DNA of 64,000 nucleotides from an uncultured Marinomonas sp. (GCA_947493575.1 CANLRQ010000003.1:124001-188000), one strand, 5' to 3'. Shown: positions 1 to 8,535, numbered from the stretch's first letter. The notes: a model not told the origin generated them from the letters alone. Program-made: numbers and translations.

Positions 1-1
1 A

Positions 2-2089
2 AACTCTACATTTCTTCCTAATCTTTGGGTCGATGACACCGCGTCCTCGATGTCCGAGCCAGAAAGGCTTCAATATCGATCAAATTTGCTCGGCTCTGAT
101 ATGCGAGTGACTAATTACGGTGGCGGTAATACATCAGCTAAAATCGACATGACCGACCCGCTTACTGGAGACACAACAGAAGTCTTATGGGTAAAAGGTT
201 CTGGAGGAGACATAGGCTCCATGAGATTGGACGGTTTCGCCACTCTCTATATGGACAAGCTAAATCTCTTACCAGACTTGTATCGAGGCTTGGAACACGA
301 AGATGAAATGGTGGCCTACCTACCCCACTGCACCTTCAACCTAAACAGTCGTGCCGCCAGTATTGATACACCATTACACTGCTATCTCCCATATAAGCAC
401 GTTGATCACCTCCATCCAGATTCAGTCATTGCCATTGCAGCAAGCAAAAATAGTCGTGTTCTCACCGAAGAGATATTTGGCAGTGACATTGGCTGGCTCC
501 CTTGGCGCAAACCTGGCTTTCAGTTAGGCATGGACCTTCACAAGATCGCTACAGAAAACCCCCACTTAAAAGGGGTAGTGCTAGAAAGCCACGGCTTATT
601 CACATGGGCGGATGATTGCAAAGAATGTTATTTACTGTCTCTCGAGATTATTAACAAAGCGCACACCTGGCTCGAACAACAAAGTGAAGGCAAAGACGTA
701 TTTGGCGGCGCCAAACATGCCTCCTTAGACGCAACCAAACGTGAACAAATAGCAGCCAGCTTAATGCCAATTATCCGCGGTAAAACCAGTGCTAAGCAAC
801 GCCAACTGGGGCATTTCAATCAATCAGCAGAAGTGCTGGAGTTCGTAAATTCTAACGACCTTGAGCGTTTAGCCATGCTGGGTACATCGTGCCCAGATCA
901 CTTCTTACGCACCAAGATTCGTCCATTTGTAGTGAAATACAACCCTGAACAAGACAATCTTCATGAAGTCATTACTAACCTTGATGCAGAGTTAGAAGCC
1001 TACCGAGCAGGTTATGCGGCCTATTACAACCGCTGTAAACGTGACAATAGTCCAGCCATGCGCGACCCCAATGCTGTTATCTACCTGATCCCTGGGGTGG
1101 GCATGCTGTCGTTTGCCAAAGACAAAGCCACCGCTCGCATTGCTGGCGAATTCTATGTTAACGCGATCAATGTGATGCGTGATGCGGATACGGTTAGCAA
1201 ATACGTTGGCCTACCAGAACAAGAAGCTTTTGACATTGAGTACTGGTTACTGGAAGAAGCGAAATTACAACGCATGCCAGCTCCCAAAGCCATGGCCGGC
1301 CGTATCGCTCTTGTTACTGGCGGTGCTGGTGGTATTGGTTTGGCGACAGCGAAACGACTAGCTACAGAAGGTGCCAACATTGTTTTGCTAGACATTGATT
1401 CAGAAGCACTTACCAGCGCCCATCAAGAACTGGAAGCTCAATTTGGCAAAGACGCAGTCTCCAGTGTCACTATGGACGTGACTCGTGAAGAACAAGTAAA
1501 ACATGCGATTCATCATTGCGCATTAGCATTTGGCGGTTTGGATACAGTGGTTTCCAATGCGGGAATTGCATCCTCAGCACCACTTGATGAGACCAGTCTA
1601 GCCCTTTGGAATAAAAACCAAGACATCCTTTCCACTGGTTACTTTTTAGTAGCCCGTGAAGCCTTCACTCTATTAAAAGCTCAAAATATGGGTGGCAATA
1701 TGGTATTTGTCTCCAGCAAAAATGGATTGGTTGCATCCGCTAACGCAAGCGCCTATTGTGTTGCAAAAGCCGCTGAGATTCAGCTGTCACGCTGTGTTGC
1801 CCTTGAAGGTGCACCTCTAGGCATTCGCTCCAACGTGGTGAACCCAGACGCAGTGCTTCGTGGCTCCAAGATTTGGACAGGTAAATGGAAGGAGGAACGG
1901 GCAAGCGCATACAACATGTCCACAGATGATCTAGAAGAGCACTACCGCCAGCGCAGCATGCTGAAGCTCAATGTGTTCCCAGAGGACATTGCAGAGGCTA
2001 TTTATTTCTTCGCATCCGATGCTTCAGCCAAATCCACTGGCAACATTCTAAATGTAGATGCCGGTCACGCGCCATCTTTTACCCGCTAA
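2..2089 (+). CDS. Bifunctional rhamnulose-1-phosphate aldolase / short-chain dehydrogenase, 5'-partial
   Basis: The protein has two domains. The N-terminal half is a class II aldolase/adducin domain, with the HLHPD metal-binding segment near residues 120-124 counted from the Met at 50. The C-terminal half is a Rossmann short-chain dehydrogenase with TGGAGGIG near 423-430 and the YxxxK pair near 569 and 573. This architecture is that of the fused rhamnulose-1-phosphate aldolase/lactaldehyde dehydrogenase that splits rhamnulose-1-P and oxidises lactaldehyde in the cytoplasm. The Met at 50 is probably internal: the frame is open to base 2, and residues just before it (NLWVDD) match the usual N-terminus of the family, so the true start lies outside the window. 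It is followed 21 bp later by rhaI, consistent with one operon. Confidence 0.9.
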   Translation, partial: NSTFLPNLWVDDTASSMSEPERLQYRSNLLGSDMRVTNYGGGNTSAKIDMTDPLTGDTTEVLWVKGSGGDIGSMRLDGFATLYMDKLNLLPDLYRGLEHEDEMVAYLPHCTFNLNSRAASIDTPLHCYLPYKHVDHLHPDSVIAIAASKNSRVLTEEIFGSDIGWLPWRKPGFQLGMDLHKIATENPHLKGVVLESHGLFTWADDCKECYLLSLEIINKAHTWLEQQSEGKDVFGGAKHASLDATKREQIAASLMPIIRGKTSAKQRQLGHFNQSAEVLEFVNSNDLERLAMLGTSCPDHFLRTKIRPFVVKYNPEQDNLHEVITNLDAELEAYRAGYAAYYNRCKRDNSPAMRDPNAVIYLIPGVGMLSFAKDKATARIAGEFYVNAINVMRDADTVSKYVGLPEQEAFDIEYWLLEEAKLQRMPAPKAMAGRIALVTGGAGGIGLATAKRLATEGANIVLLDIDSEALTSAHQELEAQFGKDAVSSVTMDVTREEQVKHAIHHCALAFGGLDTVVSNAGIASSAPLDETSLALWNKNQDILSTGYFLVAREAFTLLKAQNMGGNMVFVSSKNGLVASANASAYCVAKAAEIQLSRCVALEGAPLGIRSNVVNPDAVLRGSKIWTGKWKEERASAYNMSTDDLEEHYRQRSMLKLNVFPEDIAEAIYFFASDASAKSTGNILNVDAGHAPSFTR

Positions 2090-2110
2090 CAATAACAACA
2101 GGGAAACACT

Positions 2111-3403
2111 ATGACTCAATTAATTAATCAGGATCTTCTAGGCACTCACAACCAAAACCTAGAATCTGAACTAAAAAGCGACTATACCGCACTGGGTGAG
2201 AAGTTAGAGCGCTCTGGTGTACACATTAGTGACATTCTAGAAAAAGCCAAGGCCTTTTCCATTGCCGTCCCATCTTGGGGCGTAGGTACTGGCGGAACAC
2301 GCTTTGCGCGCTTTCCAGGGCAAGGCGAGCCACGCAATATTTATGAAAAGCTCGATGATTGCTCAGTGATTCAACAGCTATCTCAAGCCACACCTGCTGT
2401 CTCGCTACACATACCTTGGGATCGACCATCTGATCCAAATGAATTGCGCCAGTATGCGGAGCAGTATGGCTTGATCTTTGACGCGATGAACTCAAACACC
2501 TTCCAAGACCAAGCTAATCAAGCAAGCTCGTATAAATTCGGGAGTTTGACCCACACTTCTCAGGCAGTACGCGATCAAGCCATTGCTCACAATATCGATG
2601 TGGTAGAGCTGGGCCAAAAGCTTGGTTCTAAAGCACTGACCATCTGGGTTGGAGACGGTTCTAACTTCCCAGGACAACAGCATTTTAAAAACAGTTTCGC
2701 TCAGTACATAGATAGCATCAAACAAGTCTACGCATCCCTACCGGATGATTGGAACATGTTGCTTGAACATAAAATCTTTGAACCTGCGTTCTACTCCACT
2801 GTAATTCAGGATTGGGGATCAAGCTATCTTGCAGCCAAAGAAACAGGCGAACGCTGTTTATCTTTGGTTGACCTAGGTCATCATGCACCAAACGTCAACA
2901 TCGAAATGATTGTTAGCCGCTTGGCACAGTTCGGCAAGTTAGGCGGTTTCCATTTCAATGACAGCAAATACGGTGATGATGACCTAGACAGTGGCTCCAT
3001 TAATCCATACCAATTGTTTTTAGTATTCAATGAACTAACGGATATACAACTGGAAAATCCAAGTTATAGTCCGTTCTACATGCTAGATCAGTCTCACAAC
3101 GTAACTGATCCCATTGAAAGTCTAATGTACAGTGCTGCCGAAGTTCAGCGCGCCTTCGTAAAAAGCTTATTAGTTGACCGCAAGGCTTTGACCCACTATC
3201 AACAAACTAACGATCCCATGATGGCTCAAGCAACTCTTAAGCAAGCCTACAACCTTGACGTAGAACCTATTTTACAAATGGCTCGATACCAAAGCCAGGG
3301 AGCAATCGACCCGATTATGCTCTATCGCGAAAGTGGCTATCGTGAAAAATGTTCATTAGAGCGCCCCACTGACCCAAATAAGACTGGATCAGGAATAATT
3401 TAA
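2111..3403 (+). CDS. rhaI: L-rhamnose isomerase, RhaI (Pseudomonas stutzeri) type
   Basis: This 430-residue TIM-barrel sugar isomerase converts L-rhamnose to L-rhamnulose, the first step of the phosphorylated rhamnose pathway. Its length equals that of the well-known P. stutzeri enzyme, and the metal-ligand segments are recognisable: LEHKIFEPAF, LVDLGHHAPN and GFHFNDSKYGDDDLD. An AGGGAAA ribosome binding site lies 7 bases before the ATG. It sits directly behind the aldolase/dehydrogenase gene and ahead of a strong terminator, so it is probably the last gene of the rhamnose operon. The kinase and transporter genes expected with it are not in the window. Confidence 0.93.
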   Translation: MTQLINQDLLGTHNQNLESELKSDYTALGEKLERSGVHISDILEKAKAFSIAVPSWGVGTGGTRFARFPGQGEPRNIYEKLDDCSVIQQLSQATPAVSLHIPWDRPSDPNELRQYAEQYGLIFDAMNSNTFQDQANQASSYKFGSLTHTSQAVRDQAIAHNIDVVELGQKLGSKALTIWVGDGSNFPGQQHFKNSFAQYIDSIKQVYASLPDDWNMLLEHKIFEPAFYSTVIQDWGSSYLAAKETGERCLSLVDLGHHAPNVNIEMIVSRLAQFGKLGGFHFNDSKYGDDDLDSGSINPYQLFLVFNELTDIQLENPSYSPFYMLDQSHNVTDPIESLMYSAAEVQRAFVKSLLVDRKALTHYQQTNDPMMAQATLKQAYNLDVEPILQMARYQSQGAIDPIMLYRESGYREKCSLERPTDPNKTGSGII

Positions 3404-3422
3404 CTTCATTAAGCTTAGATCC

Positions 3423-3455
3423 ATAAAAAAACCAACTGAGTGTTGGTTTTTTTAT
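3423..3455. terminator. Terminator after the rhamnose operon
   Basis: A perfect 14-bp inverted repeat (ATAAAAAAACCAAC and its complement) around a TGAGT loop, with A and T tracts on both sides. It lies 20 bases after the rhaI stop and could act in both directions. Confidence 0.9.
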
Positions 3456-3464
3456 GATCAAAAA

Positions 3465-3572
3465 CTAGAAAGGCTCGTTCGATCCAACCTTCGATAACTC
3501 CTGAATGATATCCATCGCGTGGCAGAGTTGATGCCGCTTTTCTTCTGGTAAGTGGTCTAAATTTGTTTTCAT
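3465..3572 (-). pseudogene. Truncated start of a HEPN/nucleotidyltransferase-type protein
   Basis: On the minus strand an ATG opens a 35-codon frame starting MKTNLDHLPEEKRHQL. This closely resembles the conserved opening of bacterial nucleotidyltransferase/HEPN proteins (M-x-T-x-L-x-H-L-P-E-x-K) that occur in mobile and toxin-like loci. After about 26 residues the resemblance ends and a stop follows at 3465. I read it as a broken remnant, with the rest of the gene lost where the rhamnose operon terminator now begins. The family assignment rests on a short stretch recognised by eye. Confidence 0.4.
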
Positions 3573-3637
3573 CCCGCAGTAATATCAGCTTGATTGTATA
3601 GTTAGAATGGTTGAGTTTGTGATGCTTGTATAAATAT

Positions 3638-3678
3638 GGCACCTATACAAGATCACATAACTTTATCTGATAGGTGTC
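3638..3678. repeat. Inverted repeat upstream of the HEPN-like remnant
   Basis: Arms GGCACCTAT and ATAGGTGTC (8 of 9 pairing) are separated by 23 bases. The repeat lies between the AspH-like gene (stop 3737) and the HEPN-like remnant. It could be a weak terminator for the former or a decayed recombination site; the sequence does not decide. Confidence 0.3.
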
Positions 3679-3736
3679 ACATATTTCTGATTTTTCGTTG
3701 TTTAAACAGTTTTGAAAGAGCGCATGCTACCTGTGA

Positions 3737-4321
3737 CTAGCTCACATTGGAGGCCAACCAGCCTTCAACCCATTCGTTCCACGTCACATCGATCGACATA
3801 TTGATGCGCTCTTTCGAGCCGTTGTTGTGTACTGAATGACGCTCACTCAACTTCATATACCACAACTCTCCGGGCTTCATCGGTACCTCTGTCCCGTTCA
3901 GCAGGAAAGTCACACTGTCATCGGAAAACACAGGCAGCGTTATACGTACAATTTCGCGGTGCGCGGCATCTAGAGTCGGATCTGTATGTTCCTTCAACTC
4001 CGCGCCAGCATCCAACCGCATTAAACGAATACTCGTAATCTCGGTTTCGAACTCAGCAAAAATCTCCTGAAGATATGGGCAGCCTTTGAGCATTGGCTCC
4101 ACAGCCCATTCGTGTGTTGAAGGTGTTTTCACGTTATTCGCAAGTGGGATCGGACTGTAGTAAACGTAATATTGCTGCGTCAGGCTTGATACGATTGACT
4201 GCACATCGCTCCGCAACCGCTCGACATCATACCTCCGATCCAGACGGATTCGATCAGGCAGAGAGTCGGCAATGTTCGTATCGGAAATGTTCATGTCAGG
4301 AGTTTTCTGGTCAGGTTTCAT
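3737..4321 (-). CDS. Aspartyl/asparaginyl beta-hydroxylase-like dioxygenase
   Basis: A 194-residue protein of the AspH/cupin-like 2-oxoglutarate and Fe(II) dioxygenase type. The iron-binding HxD is H112-T-D114, the distal histidine is probably H162 or H165 (ERHSVHN), and R172 is placed to bind the 2-oxoglutarate carboxylate. Its substrate cannot be told; bacterial members often modify small metabolites or peptides. The start is uncertain because neither the first ATG nor the internal ATG at codon 10 has a good ribosome binding site. It is a lone minus-strand gene at the left edge of the cassette-like island. Confidence 0.7.
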   Translation of the reverse strand: MKPDQKTPDMNISDTNIADSLPDRIRLDRRYDVERLRSDVQSIVSSLTQQYYVYYSPIPLANNVKTPSTHEWAVEPMLKGCPYLQEIFAEFETEITSIRLMRLDAGAELKEHTDPTLDAAHREIVRITLPVFSDDSVTFLLNGTEVPMKPGELWYMKLSERHSVHNNGSKERINMSIDVTWNEWVEGWLASNVS

Positions 4322-4351
4322 AAGTAAAAGGATTCTGGAAAGTGGTGATAA

Positions 4352-4681
4352 TTAGATGTAGCACAGTGCGATTTGCAGTAGCTCGGTTTGATGACTTTGC
4401 TTGTTAAGGCTGTACTTGGCAACATACTCAGTCCCTATCTTAATTGCTTCTTGCAATATTATGTTTGAAAGCCCGATCTTAATTTTTGGCTTAAGATCTT
4501 TGATATTGATATAAGCTTTAGAATCATTTAGACATATTATCGCAAACCATGCATTAGCTTCTATAGAATTTTTGTACTCTGATGGCCATGTCGAATAGTA
4601 GCTAGGTGTAACCCATTTGAGCGACGGGTTCTTTTTGCTTTGCTGTCGCCTAAAATAGCTCTGCTGTTTTAGTTCAGATTT
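4352..4681 (-). pseudogene. Open frame of 109 codons without a start codon, behind a cassette repeat
   Basis: The minus strand has an uninterrupted frame whose conceptual product is protein-like (for example NAWFAIICLNDSKAYINIKD and NIILQEAIKIGTEYVAKY). It begins right after a TAG, only a few bases from the end of repeat copy A, exactly where the other repeats place their gene starts. No ATG, GTG or TTG lies in frame in its first part. I infer a former cassette gene that lost its start codon. I do not recognise the family. Confidence 0.35.
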
Positions 4682-4690
4682 CTAGAGCCC

Positions 4691-4780
4691 TAACTACTAA
4701 GCGATTACACAGTGGCGCAGCCATGGTTATAAGCATCTGTTGAAAAGTTGCTTTATTTATAAGGAATTTGCTTGTTCAAG
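4691..4780 (-). repeat. Cassette repeat copy A, truncated
   Basis: About 90 bp matching the gene-proximal end of the 355-bp repeat (TAACTACTAAGCGRTTA, then CAGCCATGGTTATAA and TTTATTTATA-GGAATTTGC). It breaks off at about 4780, where a transposase fragment begins, so the rest of this copy was lost at that junction. Cassette orientation is minus, and the startless ORF follows it. Confidence 0.75.
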
Positions 4781-5010
4781 TAGGAAGAAAATACGTGCTT
4801 CAATCCGACCTCTACGGTGTTCAAAGTTTCTTCCTGTGACAACATCTTCACCACACAGAAAAGCACGGCGGGCGCATCGACTGATGCAATGGTAATACGG
4901 AGTATCAGACAAACGGATTTGCTGGCTCCTAGCCCTTGGCATAATTACTTCCTCATCCTTGAGTTTGGTTTTTTCAGTTTAGACAGTGATTAGAAAAATA
5001 TCAATAATCA
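4781..5010 (-). pseudogene. REP-associated (RAYT/Y1) transposase 5' fragment, left copy
   Basis: A minus-strand frame begins at 4942 with [20 protein letters not shown], the typical opening of Transposase_17/Y1 HUH proteins (REP-associated tyrosine transposases). It runs about 50 residues before reading into repeat copy A. The HUH motif and catalytic tyrosine are missing, so it is dead. About 230 bp including its upstream leader is repeated, in the same orientation and with high similarity, at 7110-7345 on the other side of tmm. Confidence 0.75.
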
Positions 5011-5102
5011 CATGACTCTGTATTGCCGTATTGCCCGTATTACTCCCTGTCCTGTATTACTCTCCATACTGGGCTCAAAGCGGATTCTAAGCCCAAACAT
5101 CA

Positions 5103-6437
5103 CTAGTTTTCCAGGTAAACTTCTAGGCTGTCATCCAGCGCGTCTTTCCATGGTGTGTGGTGTTTTGGGGCCTTTGTTCCAGTGATGACAGAGGTGTAAC
5201 CATGGTCACGAAAACTCATAATACCTTGTTTTTTATGGGCTTTCCATTCCTTAAATATCTTGCACGCGCCTTCAACATCAAAGCTCGGATAGTCGGTCTC
5301 AGAGATCAACTCTTTGATATAATCGCCCTGATACCAAATCGCGTCATAATCATCTTTCCCCTCATTCTCACGAACAATTCGCTCAGCGACATCAGCTTGC
5401 ATAGCCGTTTTATCAGGAAGTGGAATACGACCCATGATGACATCACGTGCCCACCATGCCTGTGCGTCAAACATATTAAATGTAAACCATTGGTCCTGCA
5501 TCCCGATATAGAACAAGCTGGGCTCATGAACATATACGACACCTTTATATAGATCCGCTGTAGCGAGTCTATTTTCGGTTTTCAGGCGCAGAGTATCGGG
5601 CAAGAATGGGTAATGGTGCCTATAGCCAGTGCACAAGATTACAGCGTCCACATCACGGCTGGTGCCATCATTGAAGTGCGCAGTGCTTCCGTCAACATGG
5701 GTTAACAGTGTCACTTCGGTCCAGTTGTCAGGCCATTCATGCCCCATCGCAGCGGTACGGTGGCTAATCGTGATGGATTTCGCGCCGTATTTCCAGCATT
5801 GCGAACCAATATCTTCGGCAGAATAGGACGTGCCAACGATCAAGATATCCTTGTCCTTAAATTCCATTGCGTCACGAAAGTCATGTGCATGTAAGACACG
5901 ACCTTGAAAGCTTTCGAACCCATCAAAGTGCGGTACATTCGGAGTGCTGAAATGTCCAGTACAAACGATCACATGATCGAATTCTTCAGTGTAGGTACGA
6001 TCTTCCGGCAGATTATAAGCGGTAACACTAAATGTGTTGCCCGTCTTCTCAACACAGCGCACGGCAGTTTCAAAGCGAATCCAATCACGCACGCCCGCTT
6101 TTTCAACACGGCCTTGTATGTAATCGAACAGTACCGCGCGTGGCGGATAGCTTGCGATCTGCTTACCAAAATGTTCATCAAAGGAATAATCGGCAAACTC
6201 CAGACCCTCTTTCGGTCCATTTGACCACAGATAACGATACATAGAGCCGTGCACTGGTTCACCGTGTTGGTCAAGTCCCGTGCGCCATGTGTAATTCCAA
6301 AGGCCTCCCCAATTTGATTGTTTTTCAAAACAAACGATTTCGGGGATATCTTCACCTGCCGCCTGAGCGGATTGAAAGGCACGTAGTTGGGCCAGCCCAG
6401 AAGGGCCAGCACCAAGAACAGCGATGCGTTTGGACAT
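5103..6437 (-). CDS. tmm: Trimethylamine monooxygenase (flavin-containing)
   Basis: The 444-residue product oxidises trimethylamine to trimethylamine N-oxide with FAD and NADPH in the cytoplasm. FAD-binding GAGPSG is at 9-14, the FMO signature [11 protein letters not shown] at about 177-187, and the NADPH-site segment GTSYSAED at about 202-209. Long stretches ([32 protein letters not shown]) match the bacterial Tmm of Methylophaga and roseobacters, which separates it from Baeyer-Villiger enzymes. I chose the ATG at 6437 because AAGGA precedes it by 7 bases; the ATG 21 bases upstream has no such site. A short hairpin (TGGGCT/AGCCCA) follows the stop. No TMAO demethylase gene lies nearby. Transposase debris on both sides suggests transfer. 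Confidence 0.88.
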   Translation of the reverse strand: MSKRIAVLGAGPSGLAQLRAFQSAQAAGEDIPEIVCFEKQSNWGGLWNYTWRTGLDQHGEPVHGSMYRYLWSNGPKEGLEFADYSFDEHFGKQIASYPPRAVLFDYIQGRVEKAGVRDWIRFETAVRCVEKTGNTFSVTAYNLPEDRTYTEEFDHVIVCTGHFSTPNVPHFDGFESFQGRVLHAHDFRDAMEFKDKDILIVGTSYSAEDIGSQCWKYGAKSITISHRTAAMGHEWPDNWTEVTLLTHVDGSTAHFNDGTSRDVDAVILCTGYRHHYPFLPDTLRLKTENRLATADLYKGVVYVHEPSLFYIGMQDQWFTFNMFDAQAWWARDVIMGRIPLPDKTAMQADVAERIVRENEGKDDYDAIWYQGDYIKELISETDYPSFDVEGACKIFKEWKAHKKQGIMSFRDHGYTSVITGTKAPKHHTPWKDALDDSLEVYLEN

Positions 6438-6458
6438 ATAAAATTCCTTAGAAGTCAT

Positions 6459-6776
6459 TATTTCGGTTGATGCTCGACGAGAACTATCCGTTTTTGAATG
6501 TTACTTACATATCAGAATTCAACGTAATTAAACGGCGTTCGATTGCAAGTATTCGGGAGTGATGCCATCCCGAGCCGAGAGCATGATGGGTTACTTAAAT
6601 AATAAAAAAAACGCTTTTAATTTGTCTCTTGACGAAATAATAGCGTGAAGTGTGCGCTTACTAAAAGTAGCTTACAATACAGCTTTGTCGCAATTAAGTA
6701 AAACTATCTCCTGTTTTAGAGAAAAACCAATAACGTTTCTCCATCGTTAGCGTTCATTCTAGGGAGTCATTGACAC
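6459..6776. other. Gap upstream of tmm, no gene seen
   Basis: This 318-bp stretch lies between the tmm start region and an IS66 remnant. I see no convincing ORF, RNA gene or strong repeat. It presumably contains the tmm promoter, but no clear -35/-10 pair stood out. Confidence 0.5.
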
Positions 6777-6985
6777 TTAGAGCAATGGCGATTTCAACGG
6801 GTTGTCTGCAAACAGGTGTTTCCATTGTCTTGGGGTTAGGTCGGCCACGTCTTTTGCTGGATGCTGGCTCACTCGTTGCAGTACATCCGTTAGATAAACA
6901 TTGGGATCAATGTCATGCAGCTTACAGGTGCTGATTAAGCTTTGGATGATGCCAACGTGTTCCGCGCCCAGTTCTGTCCAAAAAA
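6777..6985 (-). pseudogene. IS66-family transposase (TnpC) C-terminal remnant
   Basis: The minus-strand frame carries FWTELGAEHVGIIQSLISTC followed by DVLQRVSQHP, TPRQWKHLFADNP and a stop. This is the characteristic C-terminal tail of IS66 TnpC. Upstream of the tryptophan the frame turns into unrelated sequence that belongs to the adjoining RAYT fragment. Only about 65 residues of a protein of roughly 500 remain. Confidence 0.8.
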
Positions 6986-7019
6986 AATAATCAAAGACAT
7001 CCAAGTAAAAATAGACCAA

Positions 7020-7345
7020 TTTTTTGCTTGCTTATCATCAACATGGAGCACTAAGTGAAGGTGGTTACTCATTACCGCATAAGCGCAAACATCAATAGAA
7101 AAAATCTTAGCTAGGAAGAGAATACGTGCTTCAATCCATCCTCGACGGTGTTCAAAACTTTTTCCTGTAACAACATCTTCACCACACAGAAAAGCACGGC
7201 GGACACATCGGCTGATGCAATGATAAAACGGAGTATCAGACAAACTGACCTGTTGGCTTCTGGCCCTTGGCATAATTCTTTCCTCATCCTTGAGTTTGGT
7301 TTTTTAGTTTAGACAGTGATTTGAGAAACATCAATAAAGCAGTGG
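7020..7345 (-). pseudogene. REP-associated (RAYT/Y1) transposase fragment, right copy
   Basis: From the ATG at 7273 the frame encodes about 82 recognisable residues of a Y1/HUH transposase, including the metal-binding HLH in MSNHLHLVLHVD, and then runs into IS66 remnant sequence. The C-terminal part is gone, so it is non-functional. The first 50 codons and the leader up to about 7345 duplicate 4781-5010, giving direct repeats on both sides of tmm. Confidence 0.8.
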
Positions 7346-7394
7346 GTGTCCTAGTGATTTAAACAGCAATAAAGCAGTGAGTGTCCTAGTGATT
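7332..7394. repeat. Two direct copies of a 28-bp sequence
   Basis: CAATAAAGCAGTG-GTGTCCTAGTGATT occurs at 7332-7359 and again at 7367-7394 with one substitution, a period of 35 bp. It lies just outside the right RAYT fragment and may be its boundary duplication. Confidence 0.6.
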
Positions 7395-7410
7395 ATCATT
7401 CCCGAATGAT

Positions 7411-7466
7411 ATTTAACACTTCATCAGGATACAGTAAATCCGGTATTTTTTGCGTCTTGTTATATT
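7411..7466 (-). repeat. Possible attC site after higA
   Basis: In the coding direction TATAACAAG begins a few bases after the higA stop and GTTAAAT (a fit to GTTRRRY) ends the 56-bp span, with a small GGAT/ATCC dyad between. The placement matches an integron recombination site, but internal symmetry is weak. Confidence 0.35.
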
Positions 7467-7471
7467 TTCAT

Positions 7472-7765
7472 TTACACAAATGCAAAATTTACTGCATGTA
7501 CATTGGTTAAATTTAGGTTTTGTTTCGCATGCCATAAGTCATAAGCATCTTGCATTGCTAACCAACTTTCAGGTGTTCTACCTAAAGCCTTAGATAAACG
7601 CAATGCCATTTCAGGAGAAATAGCGCTTTGGCCTTTAAGCACTCTATTTAATGTAGACGAAGCCACATCAAGTTGCTTAGCCAAAAAACGACAACTATAT
7701 CCTGATGGCTCAAGATATATGTCATAAATAAATTCACCTGGGTGTGGAGGGTTATGCATACTCAT
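7472..7765 (-). CDS. higA: HigA-type antitoxin
   Basis: A 97-residue HTH_3 protein of the HigA/VapI family. It opens with the typical NPPHPGEFI, followed by a helix-turn-helix at about residues 22-46 (FLAKQLDVASSTLNRVLKG) and the conserved SPEMALRLSKALG and SWLAMQ segments. It should neutralise the toxin encoded just upstream and repress the pair. Its start codon touches the higB stop, which is the usual toxin-first order of higBA. An attC-like sequence follows the stop, as in integron cassettes. Confidence 0.92.
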   Translation of the reverse strand: MSMHNPPHPGEFIYDIYLEPSGYSCRFLAKQLDVASSTLNRVLKGQSAISPEMALRLSKALGRTPESWLAMQDAYDLWHAKQNLNLTNVHAVNFAFV

Positions 7766-8043
7766 TAGTGATAGTCCTCATAATTGAGAATATAAGCATT
7801 ACCATCAATAAATTCGAAGGTAACACGCCAATTACCGTTTACAGTAATAGACCAAATCCCATCTCGACTCCCTTTTAAAAGGTGTAACTTAAAGCCGGGC
7901 AAATTGACATCATCAATTTTTTGAGCGGTATCAATAGCAGCAAGTTGCATCCGTAATTTACGTTGATGTTTTGCTTGGATACCTGAAATACTTCCTGTTT
8001 CAAAGTATTTCTTTAGGCCTTTATGTTTAAATGATTTAATCAT
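7765..8043 (-). CDS. higB: HigB-type RelE/ParE-superfamily toxin
   Basis: The 92-residue product beginning MIKSFKHKGLKKYFETG has the family's usual length and ends with WRVTFEFIDGNAYILNYEDYH, the beta-sheet core of HigB/RelE toxins that cleave ribosome-bound mRNA. A longer frame reaches up to 8238, but the added residues are not toxin-like and cross a promoter and an attC-like site, so I use the ATG at 8043. It is cotranscribed with higA. Such pairs are common in integron cassette arrays, where they are thought to stabilise the array. Confidence 0.9.
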   Translation of the reverse strand: MIKSFKHKGLKKYFETGSISGIQAKHQRKLRMQLAAIDTAQKIDDVNLPGFKLHLLKGSRDGIWSITVNGNWRVTFEFIDGNAYILNYEDYH

Positions 8044-8049
8044 TAAATA

Positions 8050-8078
8050 ATTGTAGCGTGATGCGCAACGACTCGCAA
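8050..8078 (-). promoter_or_regulatory. Promoter of higBA
   Basis: On the minus strand TTGCGA and TACAAT are separated by exactly 17 bases, and the -10 box ends 6 bases before the higB ATG, so the transcript would be leaderless or nearly so. The pair therefore carries its own promoter inside the cassette. Confidence 0.6.
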
Positions 8079-8090
8079 GCCTGAGAAAAT

Positions 8091-8182
8091 ATAACGCCTC
8101 AAACACCAGTTTGGTGAAGGTGGCGACTTTTTGAATGCAAAAAAGGTGACAGCTTTGACTTTTTAAATGTTGTCGGCGTTGA
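8091..8182 (-). repeat. attC-like site upstream of higBA
   Basis: A 92-bp span is bounded by inverted ends: TCAACGCC at its 5' end and GGCGTTAT at its 3' end in coding orientation (AACGCC pairs with GGCGTT). GTTTGAGGCGTTAT resembles the downstream half of Vibrio-type attC sites. The interior is asymmetric, with a small CACCA/TGGTG hairpin. It would mark the border between the higBA cassette and the preceding one. Confidence 0.5.
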
Positions 8183-8250
8183 TTGATCGTTGCTGCTTTG
8201 CTTTTCAGTGTATATGTCATTACCCAATGTAACAACAAGAACCAATAAAG

Positions 8251-8535
8251 TTAATAGGGCCAACCAGAACATTTGCCAGTGCGCCTTTTGGTACGTTTTG
8301 CTTCGATGAGCCGGAAGACGTTTGAGTAAGCATTATTAAATATATTTATATATGCCTGATTGTCCATTGGCTTAAACAAGCCATCCCCATTTTTGGTTTT
8401 AGGGAAATGCTGGCACAGAACCTGCGAAAACTGCTTCAGTTCATTTTCAGACGCGTCAATTAAGTCAGGCGAGAATGCATAACATAGAACATCAGCTTGC
8501 TGCTTTACAGTATTTTCGTAGGTGTATTGCTTCAT
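8251..8535 (-). CDS. Cassette gene, 94-aa protein of unknown function
   Basis: The product is small and soluble, with no signal peptide or membrane segment. I do not recognise the family. AGGGTAAAT precedes the ATG, and repeat copy B ends 15 bases upstream of the start. The final residues (AKRTKRRTGKCSGWPY) are basic and unlike the rest, so the tail may have been altered by a cassette junction. Its first codons (ATGAAGCARTA) are nearly identical to those of the next upstream cassette gene, which may be coincidence. Confidence 0.55.
   Translation of the reverse strand: MKQYTYENTVKQQADVLCYAFSPDLIDASENELKQFSQVLCQHFPKTKNGDGLFKPMDNQAYINIFNNAYSNVFRLIEAKRTKRRTGKCSGWPY

Noticed and set aside
3415-3642. 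75-aa minus-strand frame after rhaI
   Set aside because: It reads through the terminator stem in a different frame from the recognisable HEPN-like remnant and has no family resemblance.
7765-8238. 157-aa version of the HigB toxin
   Set aside because: The extra 65 N-terminal residues are not toxin-like and would be translated across the promoter and the attC-like site; the 92-aa form has the family length.
8099-8272. 57-aa frame starting MFWLALLTLLVLVV with one membrane helix
   Set aside because: It overlaps the end of the 94-aa gene and runs through the whole attC-like site to a stop in its last bases; more likely a chance frame, though a small membrane peptide cannot be excluded.
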